From a virus, in IMG/VR virus record IMGVR_UViG_3300045135_003636, positions 1 through 22,282 of that record: 22,282 nt of DNA; one strand, 5' to 3'. The position numbers and the translations under genes are program-made. Shown here piece by piece: positions 6,996 to 13,393 of the stretch; position 1 is the first letter of the stretch; each line of letters begins with the position of its first letter. Below the pieces are notes generated by a model, which did no database searches, was not told the DNA's origin, and saw only the letters and a program-made list of their open reading frames with translations.

Positions 6996-7301
6996 GACTA
7001 TTGTGCCGCGTGCCCCTCTGTGTGCGTGGAATGCCCTCGGACCCAGCACAAACCTCTCACCCTGGAAGGCTGGCAGGTCTGGGATCTTGTTCAGCGCCTC
7101 GGCGGACAAATGCGCGTCGCGGGCAGTATGAACGGCGGCGCTATCCTCGGCTGGGACATGGGCGCGGCCCTTCAGCTTGGGGCGGCCCTCGGGCTCTCGC
7201 CGCTCATAATCGCAGAGCTCCTGCCGCCGATCGAGGCGGTGATGGTGCGCAAAATGAACGCGCAGACTGGATCAGGCAGCCTGGAGGGGCTTGATGTCTG
7301 A
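6954..7301 (+). CDS. Tail chaperone T extension, expressed as GT fusion by -1 frameshift
   Basis: Frame -1 relative to the gpG-like gene, open from 6954 to the stop at 7299-7301, adding 115 residues (RLTALADWEFGGGGDYC onward) to give a GT product of about 234 residues. A stand-alone start would be the GTG at 7020, but it has no ribosome site and would cut off the first CxxC of a CAAC-PSV-CVEC cluster, a possible zinc site. The fusion keeps all four cysteines, which supports frameshift expression. Further on are helical segments (LTLEGWQVWDLVQRLGGQM, LSPLIIAELLPPIEAVMVRKMN). The final 30 bases overlap the 3' end of the reverse-strand higA gene. Inferred role: the long chaperone form bridges tape measure and tail tube protein. 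Confidence 0.75.
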   Translation, partial: RLTALADWEFGGGGDYCAACPSVCVECPRTQHKPLTLEGWQVWDLVQRLGGQMRVAGSMNGGAILGWDMGAALQLGAALGLSPLIIAELLPPIEAVMVRKMNAQTGSGSLEGLDV

Positions 7302-7562
7302 GACATCAATGGTCTCGCGGGCACGCGCCAGATCCCAGGCGCGCTGGAGGTTCATCCAGTACTCCGGCGTCGTTGAAAAAAAACGGGCGAGCCGCATCGC
7401 GGTATCAACCGTGATAGCGGTCTGGCCTTTGACAAGGCGCTCGATCCGGGTGCGCGGCACGCCAAGCTTTGCAGCAAGCGTGATCGCGCTCATATCGAGT
7501 GGGGTCAGGTACAGCTCGGCCAGGACTTCGCCCGGGTGGGATGGATTGGTGACGAGGCTCAT
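7272..7562 (-). CDS. higA: HigA-family antitoxin (HTH)
   Basis: 96 residues from the ATG at 7562, with AGGAGG seven bases upstream on the minus strand; longer in-frame starts up to 7640 run into the toxin gene. The protein follows the HigA antidote pattern closely: HPGEVLAELYLTPLDMSAI, then an XRE-type helix-turn-helix (LAAKLGVPRTRIERLVKG), TVDTAMRLARFFSTTPEYWM and NLQRAWDLARARE. HigA binds and neutralises HigB and represses the operon through its HTH. It lies 11 bases after the toxin stop, in toxin-first order typical of higBA. Its 3' end overlaps the T-extension of the tail chaperone on the other strand. Confidence 0.92.
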   Translation of the reverse strand: MSLVTNPSHPGEVLAELYLTPLDMSAITLAAKLGVPRTRIERLVKGQTAITVDTAMRLARFFSTTPEYWMNLQRAWDLARARETIDVSDIKPLQAA

Positions 7563-7573
7563 GTCAGGCCCTC

Positions 7574-7855
7574 CTAGTGATAGTCCACGATCTCGACCTG
7601 TGAAGGTCCTTGATCGGTCCAGATGAAACAGATGCGCCATTGTCCGTTAATGCGCACCGAATGTTGTCCCGCGCGATCCCCGCTCAGGGCTTCAAGGTGA
7701 TTGCCCGGCGGAAACCGTAAATCTTCAAGTTCGACCGCAGCGTCTAATGCCGAAAGCATGGCACGCGTGCGTTTCACGATGTCGGCCGGAAAGCCTTTGC
7801 CAAAGCGGTCCTGAACCGCTCCAGCGGCAAGCTTTCCTCTTACGCTTACGATCAT
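7574..7855 (-). CDS. higB: HigB-family toxin (RelE/ParE fold mRNA interferase)
   Basis: 93 residues from ATG 7855. The sequence matches the HigB pattern throughout its second half: LEDLRFPPGNHLEALSGDR, GQHSVRINGQWRICFIW and the terminal VEIVDYH. HigB toxins cleave mRNA on translating ribosomes; the C-terminal Arg, Tyr/His and neighbouring basic residues are the usual active-site region. Longer upstream in-frame starts (to 8140) would overlap the tape-measure start and read as antisense. No Shine-Dalgarno precedes the ATG, so translation may be leaderless or weak, which would keep toxin below antitoxin. Tail assembly does not need it; it is a moron-type cassette. Confidence 0.92.
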   Translation of the reverse strand: MIVSVRGKLAAGAVQDRFGKGFPADIVKRTRAMLSALDAAVELEDLRFPPGNHLEALSGDRAGQHSVRINGQWRICFIWTDQGPSQVEIVDYH

Positions 7856-7863
7856 AGCGCAAC

Positions 7864-7880
7864 GTATCATGTAGTGATAC
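7864..7880 (-). promoter_or_regulatory. Inverted repeat upstream of higB, candidate HigA operator
   Basis: GTATCA (7864-7869) and TGATAC (7875-7880) form a perfect 6-bp inverted repeat with 5-base spacing, centred about 17 bases upstream of the higB start. This is the place and form expected for a HigA-type dimer site. On the minus strand a TTGCAA (7884-7889) could be a -35 element with a weak -10 (TACGTT) overlapping the repeat. On the plus strand the same repeat is just upstream of the tape-measure ribosome site. Confidence 0.6.
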
Positions 7881-7898
7881 ATTTTGCAAGGGTGCCCT

Positions 7899-10382
7899 AT
7901 GGCTGAAAAACGTGTCTCTGTCCGCCTATCCGCGACCGGCGGGCGCCAGGTGCGCGCCGAGCTGGAAGGTGTCGGTGCGGCCGGGTCGCGGGGTATGGGG
8001 CGTTTGAGCCGTGAATTGGACCAGGCAAATGCCCGCATGGCGGCTTTTGGGCGCCGTGCGCGCATTGCAGCCACCGCTGCTGCGGCCGCCTTGGCCGGTG
8101 CCGTTGTTGCAATGACCCGGTCCACGGTCGCGGCCGCCAACGAAATCGATCAGCTCTCCCAGGTGGCCAATGCGGCACCTGAGGTGTTTCAGCGCTGGTC
8201 GGCGGCCTCCGCCACCGTGGGGGTCGAGCAAGAGAAGCTCGCCGATATCCTGAAGGACGTGAACGACCGTGTGGGAGATTTCCTGCAGACGGGCGGCGGG
8301 CCGATGGCGGACTTCTTTGAGAACATCGCACCGCGGGTGGGGGTAACGGCCGATCAGTTCGCCCGCCTGTCCGGCCCTGAGGCGCTGCAGCTTTATGTCG
8401 ACAGCTTGGAGCGCGCAGGCATCAGCCAACAAGAGATGACCTTCTATCTCGAGGCCATGGCGTCCGATACCACGCGGCTCATTCCGCTTTTGCAAGACGG
8501 CGGTGCGGAGATGACAAGGCTTGGGGCACAGGCGCAGGCCCTCGGGGCTGTCCTTGACACGGACGCCATCGCGGCGATGCGCCGCTCAGAACTGGCGCTG
8601 GTCAGCATTGGCCAGGTTTTTACGGGCGTGCGCAACCGGATTGCCGTGGCGCTTGCCCCATCGCTGGAGGCGGTGGCCAATGCTTTTGTCGCGCTGGCCT
8701 CTTCCACCAGTCCGATCAGCCGGGCGTTTGACGCGGTTCTGACCAATCTTGACCGGTTGGCGATTTACGCAGGCACCTTTGCCACGTTCCTCGCTGGTCG
8801 CTGGGTGGCGGCGATGGGGGCTGCGGCACTCTCAGTGCGCGGGCTGGCAACGACGCTAGTAGTCCTGAAAGGCGCACTGATCCGCACTGGCATTGGCGCG
8901 TTGATCGTTGGCGCGGGTGAGCTGGTCTATTGGTTCACGCGCCTCGCCTCCGGCGCAGGCGGCTTCGGTGAGGCGATGCGCCTCCTGCAGGAGGTTGCTG
9001 TCGAGGTGTGGGACCGGATTAAGTTGGGGGCTTCGGCGGCTGGCGCGCGCGCCACGGCGATGTTTTATGATCTCAAGGCCGATGCCGCGACGGGCATGGC
9101 GGGCGCGATCGAGAGCGTTGTCGCCTTTGGTAACGCCACGGCCAACACCTTCGAGGGCGCACTTCTCGCCGTCCGCGAAATCTGGTCCCGCCTGCCAGCC
9201 GTGATCGGAGATCTCGTTTACGCGGCTGCCAATCGCATGCTCGACGGAATTGAGGCCATGCTGAACGGCGCAATCGCCCGGATTGACGCCTTTACGGGCA
9301 AGATCCGCGATGCGTTGGCGGCTGTGGGCATCGAGACCACCTTCGGCGAGATTGGTGAGATCAACCTTGGTGATATCGAAAATCCGTTCGCGGGGGCTAC
9401 GGCGGATGCAGCCGGCGCCGCTGCAGATGCGTTCCGACGGGCTTTTGAGGATAACCCGCTGACGGCGCCCGACCTTGGACTTGATGGGATTGCGGCCGAG
9501 GCACTCGCCACCGCGAACACCTACCGGCAGGCCGCCACCGATTTGGCGGCTGGTGCCACAGCCCCGCTGACGTCCTGGGCGGCACTCCGCGATGCTGTTG
9601 CGGGCACCGGCGAGGACGGCGCAGCGGCGCTAGATGACGCCACGGCCTCTGCGGGCCGCTTGGCGGAGGCCATGGCCGAGGCTGGGGATACGGTTAGTGG
9701 CGGCAGCGGGTCTGGTGGTGGCGCTGCCGAAAGGATTGTGACTGGCTGGCGCGCCGTCTCGGAAGCCCTGAACTCTTATGCCACGGACGCCCTGAACTGG
9801 GGCAAAGGTCTCGGAGAAACCTTATCCAGCGCGTTTTCTGGCGCCGAAAGTGCTTTCCGCAGCTTTGTGGAAACCGGCAAGCTCGACTTCAAGGGACTGG
9901 TGCGCTCGATCCTTGCGGATTTGGCCGTGTTGGCATTCAAGAATGCGGTGCTGGGACCCATTGCCAACGCGCTCTCAGGCGCTTTTGGCGGTGGCGGCTC
10001 TGTTGCGGCTGCGGTCTCGCATGCTGGCGGCATGGTTGGGATCTCCGGCCACACGCGGTCTGTGCCCGCAGCGGTTTTTGCCGGTGCGCCGCGCATGCAC
10101 AGCGGTGGCACCGTGGGGCCGGCTGGCTCCTGGGCCGGGCTCCGTCCTGATGAAGTGCCCACGATTTTGCAGCGGGGTGAGCGGGTCTTGTCGCGCGCAG
10201 AGGTTGCCCGTGGGGCAAACGGCAATATCCCGGTCGCCGTCCACTTCAATGTCGATGCGCGCGGCGCGCAGATGGGCGTGGCCGAGCAGATCGCTGCGGT
10301 GATGCGCGGCGCCCAGCCCGAGTTTGAGCGCATTGCGGTGGCCGCCGTTGGCAATGCCATGCGGCGGGGACGCATGGCATGA
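7899..10382 (+). CDS. Tail tape measure protein (lambda gpH type)
   Basis: 827 residues from ATG 7899, preceded by AAGGG at 7888-7892; an in-frame TTG at 7884 adds five residues only. Long, Ala-rich and helical, with hydrophobic segments near residues 45-70 and 285-345, and the lambda-type C-terminal block (FKGLVRSILADLAVLAFKNA, HSGGTVGP, GLRPDEVPTILQRGERVLSRAE). Tape measures fill the tail lumen and set its length; using the usual rule of about 1.5 angstrom per residue this would predict a tail of roughly 120 nm. A Gly/Ser-rich linker (VSGGSGSGGGAAE) precedes the C-terminal domain. The stop overlaps the next ATG (ATGA). The preceding reverse-strand higBA separates it from its chaperones. Confidence 0.9.
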   Translation: MAEKRVSVRLSATGGRQVRAELEGVGAAGSRGMGRLSRELDQANARMAAFGRRARIAATAAAAALAGAVVAMTRSTVAAANEIDQLSQVANAAPEVFQRWSAASATVGVEQEKLADILKDVNDRVGDFLQTGGGPMADFFENIAPRVGVTADQFARLSGPEALQLYVDSLERAGISQQEMTFYLEAMASDTTRLIPLLQDGGAEMTRLGAQAQALGAVLDTDAIAAMRRSELALVSIGQVFTGVRNRIAVALAPSLEAVANAFVALASSTSPISRAFDAVLTNLDRLAIYAGTFATFLAGRWVAAMGAAALSVRGLATTLVVLKGALIRTGIGALIVGAGELVYWFTRLASGAGGFGEAMRLLQEVAVEVWDRIKLGASAAGARATAMFYDLKADAATGMAGAIESVVAFGNATANTFEGALLAVREIWSRLPAVIGDLVYAAANRMLDGIEAMLNGAIARIDAFTGKIRDALAAVGIETTFGEIGEINLGDIENPFAGATADAAGAAADAFRRAFEDNPLTAPDLGLDGIAAEALATANTYRQAATDLAAGATAPLTSWAALRDAVAGTGEDGAAALDDATASAGRLAEAMAEAGDTVSGGSGSGGGAAERIVTGWRAVSEALNSYATDALNWGKGLGETLSSAFSGAESAFRSFVETGKLDFKGLVRSILADLAVLAFKNAVLGPIANALSGAFGGGGSVAAAVSHAGGMVGISGHTRSVPAAVFAGAPRMHSGGTVGPAGSWAGLRPDEVPTILQRGERVLSRAEVARGANGNIPVAVHFNVDARGAQMGVAEQIAAVMRGAQPEFERIAVAAVGNAMRRGRMA

Positions 10383-10978
10383 GCATCATTGTGGAATTGC
10401 CGCGCACCTGGGTGGCTGGGATCGAACGACGGCTCGTGACAGCCACCAGCCAGACGCAGTCGCCCTTTACCGGGACGACAGAGGTGCAGGACTGGGGCGG
10501 CGAATGGTGGGAATATGATATCGAATTTGCCGCGCAATCCGGACCGCTGGCGCGCTCGGTCTCTGCGGCACTCACGGCCCTTGGCTCTGGCCGGGGGCTG
10601 CTGCTTTTTGCTGATCCCTCCATTGAGCCAAAAGGGCTGACGCAACCGGTGACGCTGGCGACGCCCATCACGGGCGGCAATGTCGTACAAACGCAAGGCT
10701 GGCCACCGGGGCTGCCCGCTATGGCCTCTGGCGACTTTGTCTCCATCGGCACCGCGCGCGACACGCGTCTGCATCAAATTGCCTTCGACGCGTCGGCGGA
10801 TATCAACGGTCTGGCGACGCTGACAATCTTTCCGGCGATCCGCCGCGCGCTGCCCACCAACACCCCGTTGGAGGTGAACAGGCCGCAGGTGCTGCTACGC
10901 CCCACGAGTTCTGTGCCAACGCGCATTGAACGCGCAGCGCGTCACCGCTTCACCCTGTCAGCCCGCGAGGCAGTCTAA
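10379..10978 (+). CDS. Tail-tip protein following the tape measure (distal-tail-like position)
   Basis: 199 residues; ATG overlaps the tape-measure stop. Beta-rich with PRTWVAGIERRLVTATSQTQSP, VQDWGGEWWEYDIEFA, and a late IERAARHRFTLSAREAV. The WGGEWWEYDIEF segment resembles the N-terminal domain of distal tail proteins, whose rings cap the tail tube end. In gene transfer agents and related siphophages the gene in this slot belongs to the tip. The stop TAA at 10976-10978 lies at the junction with the IS110 element; if the element boundary is at 10973/10974, the last codon and stop are supplied by the element, so the native C-terminus is uncertain. Confidence 0.6.
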   Translation: MSIIVELPRTWVAGIERRLVTATSQTQSPFTGTTEVQDWGGEWWEYDIEFAAQSGPLARSVSAALTALGSGRGLLLFADPSIEPKGLTQPVTLATPITGGNVVQTQGWPPGLPAMASGDFVSIGTARDTRLHQIAFDASADINGLATLTIFPAIRRALPTNTPLEVNRPQVLLRPTSSVPTRIERAARHRFTLSAREAV

Positions 10979-10986
10979 TGGACGAG

Positions 10987-12171
10987 TCAAGCGGCAGATT
11001 TGAAGTTTTCGACGAAAGGCTGTCTGGTATTGAGTATTGCCCAGATGACGTTGATGCGTCTTCGGGCGAGCGCGATGACAGCCTGGTTGTGTCTTTTCCC
11101 CTCGGCTCGTTTTCGATCGTAGAACGCTTTGCTTTCGGGGTGAGAAAGCGCGACGAAGGCGGACTGGAAGAAGACCCTCTTGAGCGCCTTGTCGCCGCCG
11201 TTTGCGCGGCGGATGGCGTAGGATTTGCCCGACTGGCGCAGGACCGGCGTGAGGCCGGCCGCGGCAGCGAGCCCGTCGGCGGAACGGAAACGGCGGATGT
11301 CGCCGATATTGGCGATGAGTTCTGCCGTCATCACGACCCCCATCCCCGGCAGGCTCTGAATGAGGGCCGCATCAGGGTGGCAGGCGAGCAGTTCGGCGAT
11401 GTCGCGGTCGATCTGGTCGCGCATCTCGCGGGCGCGCAGGGCCTCGGTGGCCAGTTCTTTGACGAGGCGTGCCCGCGTCACGGCGCCCGGCACGTCCACG
11501 GTCTGTGCCTTTGCGAGGGTGATCGCTTCCTCGGAAAGCTGCGCCACGCCGCGCGAGAGCGGAGCCAGACGCATGATCCTTCTGGCGGCGCTTGCTGGTC
11601 GCGCTGCGCGCAGTTCATGCGGGGCGGCAAAGAGGCTGAGGAAGGCCAGACCGGTCTTCGTCTTCACGTCGATCCGGCGTTCAAGTGCCGGAAACACCGA
11701 GGACAGCAGGTCGCGCAAACGCGCCAGGCGACGAGTCTGGTCGCGCACGATCTCACTCCTCCGACCTACCAGCAGGCGGATGTTCACGTCGATCTCGCGC
11801 TCGGTATCAACGGGGCGCAGATCAGAGCGGGTGCGCGCGAGCTCGGCGATCGTGGCCGCGTCGCGCGGGTCGGACTTGTTCTCGCCGCCCCGCATCCCCT
11901 GCCGCGCCCGGTTCACCGACAGCCCCGGCACATGCACCAGCCGAAAGCCCGCCTCCACGATCATCGCACACAAGAGCGTGGCCATACCGCCCAGAATGTC
12001 GATCGCGACCGTGACCTCGTCTGCGTCAAGCGCGCCAATGTCCTCGATCAGGGCTGCAATCTGGTCGGGTTGGTTTGCCACAGAGCAGCTGAGAAGCGGC
12101 TTGGCGTTCCCATCGACCGCGCAGGCCCAGTGCACCTCATTGGCCACATCGAGGCCGACAAATATCTTCAT
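10987..12171 (-). CDS. IS110-family transposase (DEDD plus Transposase_20 domains)
   Basis: 394 residues from ATG 12171, preceded on the minus strand by GGGAGG; an in-frame upstream ATG at 12213 lacks a site. The N-terminal RuvC-like domain shows the DEDD pattern with Asp8 in KIFVGLDVA, Asp58 in VAIDILGG, and Asp101/Asp104 in NKSDPRDAATIAELA. A central coiled region follows (about 135-265). The C-terminal Transposase_20 part contains LPGMGVVMTAELIANIGDI and the conserved QSG, with Ser314 as the expected nucleophile. All hallmark residues are present and the frame is intact, so it may be active. IS110 enzymes are RNA-guided DEDD/serine recombinases that move through a circular intermediate. 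Confidence 0.95.
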   Translation of the reverse strand: MKIFVGLDVANEVHWACAVDGNAKPLLSCSVANQPDQIAALIEDIGALDADEVTVAIDILGGMATLLCAMIVEAGFRLVHVPGLSVNRARQGMRGGENKSDPRDAATIAELARTRSDLRPVDTEREIDVNIRLLVGRRSEIVRDQTRRLARLRDLLSSVFPALERRIDVKTKTGLAFLSLFAAPHELRAARPASAARRIMRLAPLSRGVAQLSEEAITLAKAQTVDVPGAVTRARLVKELATEALRAREMRDQIDRDIAELLACHPDAALIQSLPGMGVVMTAELIANIGDIRRFRSADGLAAAAGLTPVLRQSGKSYAIRRANGGDKALKRVFFQSAFVALSHPESKAFYDRKRAEGKRHNQAVIALARRRINVIWAILNTRQPFVENFKSAA

Positions 12172-12214
12172 GGTAATCCTCCCTTGCCGTTTCCTATCAG
12201 GCAGCCTTCCCATG

Positions 12215-12400
12215 CCGTCCTCGCCCTACACAGCGATGATCCGCAGAACCTAATCAGCGGTCAGGTCAGGCGTTGGGACCGGGTGGTTCTGCCTCGCGAG
12301 CCATCGAGGGCGGCCACTATGATAGCCATCCCCGGTCCCCTGCCTCCGCACAGCATCGCACCAACCGTGCAACCCGCAAAGACATGCGTCGAAACGCAAG
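12215..12400 (-). ncRNA. Candidate bridge RNA of the IS110 element
   Basis: The 12172-12416 region has no gene. On the minus strand it can be folded by eye into a 5' hairpin (TGCGT/ACGCA, 12385-12398), a putative target loop closed by a perfect 9-bp stem (12331-12339 with 12275-12283), and a putative donor loop around 12229-12260. In the target loop, CGCGAGGCAG (complement of 12289-12298) equals the phage flank 10964-10973. In the donor region, ATTAGGTT (12247-12254) can pair with the right end (ATTAGACT, 10972-10979) using two G-T wobbles, and CGCTGTG (12229-12235) can pair with the left end CATAGCG (12413-12419) with one wobble. The left target guide (UGGCU, 12324-12328) is weak. RNA limits are estimates. 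Confidence 0.6.
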
Positions 12401-12416
12401 AAAAAGGTAGGGCGCT

Positions 12417-12977
12417 ATGAGCCGGGATATCACAAATGACATGGCCACAGCGCTCGATTGTGCTGAACTACAGCCTGCCATCTTCTTTGAAGGGGAATTC
12501 CCGTCGGGCATGGTGCGGATCTGGACCGGTCCGGGGCCGATGGATTGGGACGGCAAGACCTGGACCGGCGTCGGCGTGCTTCTGGGGCTTGGGGCTCTTG
12601 AGGAAACCTCGGATGTTGTTGCCTCTGGCACCACGGTCTCTCTCTCTGGCGTGCCGCTTGATCTTGTAGGGCTTGCGATTGATGAGGCGCGCCAGGGTCA
12701 GGCGGGACGTATCTGGCTGGCGCTGCTGACGGAGGACCGAACCGTCATCGCTGATCCCGTGCAGGCCTTTACCGGCCGTCTCGATGTGCCGGAACTGCAA
12801 GAGGACGGGCAGAGATGCCGGATCACGATCAGCTATGAAAGCCGGCTCATTGATCTGAGCGTGCCGCGCAATTGGCGCTACACCCATGAAAGCCAACAGG
12901 TCCTGCATCCGGGCGATCGTGGGTTTGAGCATGTGACGGCCATTCAAGATCAAGAGATCACTTGGGGGCGCGGCTGA
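12417..12977 (+). CDS. Tail-tip hub-like protein (lambda gpL / GTA hub position)
   Basis: 186 residues from ATG 12417. The sequence MSRDITNDMATALDCAELQP then FFEGEFPSGMVRIWTGPGPMDWDG is the usual opening of a family of tail-tip proteins in alphaproteobacterial siphophages; the C-terminal part (RCRITISYESRLIDLSVP, RNWRYTHESQQVLHPGDRGFEHV) resembles the phage hub region that ends in a WG motif (ITWGRG). It directly precedes the NlpC-like gene, as in lambda L-K and GTA order. Its start codon coincides with the edge of the IS110 element, so its native start may be this ATG or the ATG at 12441. The stop overlaps the next ATG (TGATG). Confidence 0.65.
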   Translation: MSRDITNDMATALDCAELQPAIFFEGEFPSGMVRIWTGPGPMDWDGKTWTGVGVLLGLGALEETSDVVASGTTVSLSGVPLDLVGLAIDEARQGQAGRIWLALLTEDRTVIADPVQAFTGRLDVPELQEDGQRCRITISYESRLIDLSVPRNWRYTHESQQVLHPGDRGFEHVTAIQDQEITWGRG

Positions 12978-13390
12978 TGGAGCAAACCCGCGTGCCCCAT
13001 TGGGAACAGGTCCTCGCCACCGCCATAGCACGCGCGCAGGCCCAGCCCTTTGCATGGGGCGCGCACGACTGCGCGACCTGGGCATTTGATTTTTATCGCG
13101 ACCTCACAGATGGCCCGGATCATGCGGCGCTCTGGCGGGGGCGGTATCGCACACGGGTTGGTTGCGCGCGGGTGTTGCGCCGTCTTGGCTGGACAAACCT
13201 TGAAGAGGGCGGGCGCGCTTTGCTGGGCGACCCACTTGATAATGTACGGCTCGCACAGCGTGGCGATCTGATCCTGGGCGGCGCGCCTGAAGCTTTTGGC
13301 GTCGTCACCGGCGCCAAGGCTGCTTTTGTGGCCCCTGAGGGTCTGGTGCGCCTGCCGCTCTCAACCTGCCGTCTCGCCTGGAGGACGTGA
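12977..13390 (+). CDS. NlpC/P60-like tail peptidase (lambda gpK position, DUF6950-like)
   Basis: 137 residues. The motif FAWGAHDCATWAFDFYRD (residues 25-43) places a likely catalytic Cys32 at the start of a helix, as in NlpC/P60 cysteine peptidases, and the later RGDLILGG resembles their conserved GD-containing strand. A clear His partner is harder to fix by eye (a His is not obvious in the usual second motif), so activity is not certain. In lambda and GTA tails the enzyme in this slot is part of the tip and may cut cell-wall peptide cross-links during DNA entry. The ATG overlaps the previous stop, and the next gene begins three bases after the TGA. Confidence 0.75.
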   Translation: MEQTRVPHWEQVLATAIARAQAQPFAWGAHDCATWAFDFYRDLTDGPDHAALWRGRYRTRVGCARVLRRLGWTNLEEGGRALLGDPLDNVRLAQRGDLILGGAPEAFGVVTGAKAAFVAPEGLVRLPLSTCRLAWRT

Positions 13391-13393
13391 ACA

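Larger units (their letters stand above)
10974..12419 (-). mobile_element. IS110-family insertion sequence, inserted between two tail-tip genes
   Basis: A single transposase gene of IS110 type runs opposite to the phage genes. Only about 13 bp of non-coding DNA lies on its 3' side, and about 245 bp on its 5' side, the arrangement of the IS110 subgroup that carries its bridge RNA upstream of the transposase. No long terminal inverted repeats are seen. AG dinucleotides (CT on the element strand) flank it at 10972-10973 and 12420-12421, and guide-like matches in the upstream region place the ends there, giving about 1.45 kb. An alternative boundary, from the shared ATG at 10979-10981-like and 12417-12419 positions, would restore a TAATG overlap between the flanking genes. 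Ends are therefore good to a few bases only. Confidence 0.85.

Noticed and set aside
7020-7301. Independent gene starting at GTG 7020
   Set aside because: No ribosome site, and the open frame extends back to the slippery site with cysteine-rich coding sequence; frameshift expression explains it better.
7855-7889. Firm promoter call for higBA
   Set aside because: The -35-like TTGCAA is acceptable but the -10 is weak, so only the inverted repeat is annotated.
9776-10777. Minus-strand 333-codon ORF under the end of the tape measure
   Set aside because: Shadow frame of the tape measure and tip gene; no start signal and low-complexity Arg/Ala/Pro composition.
10978-12420. 480-codon plus-strand ORF through the IS110 element
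   Set aside because: It is the antisense of the transposase, whose catalytic residues and ribosome site are all on the minus strand.
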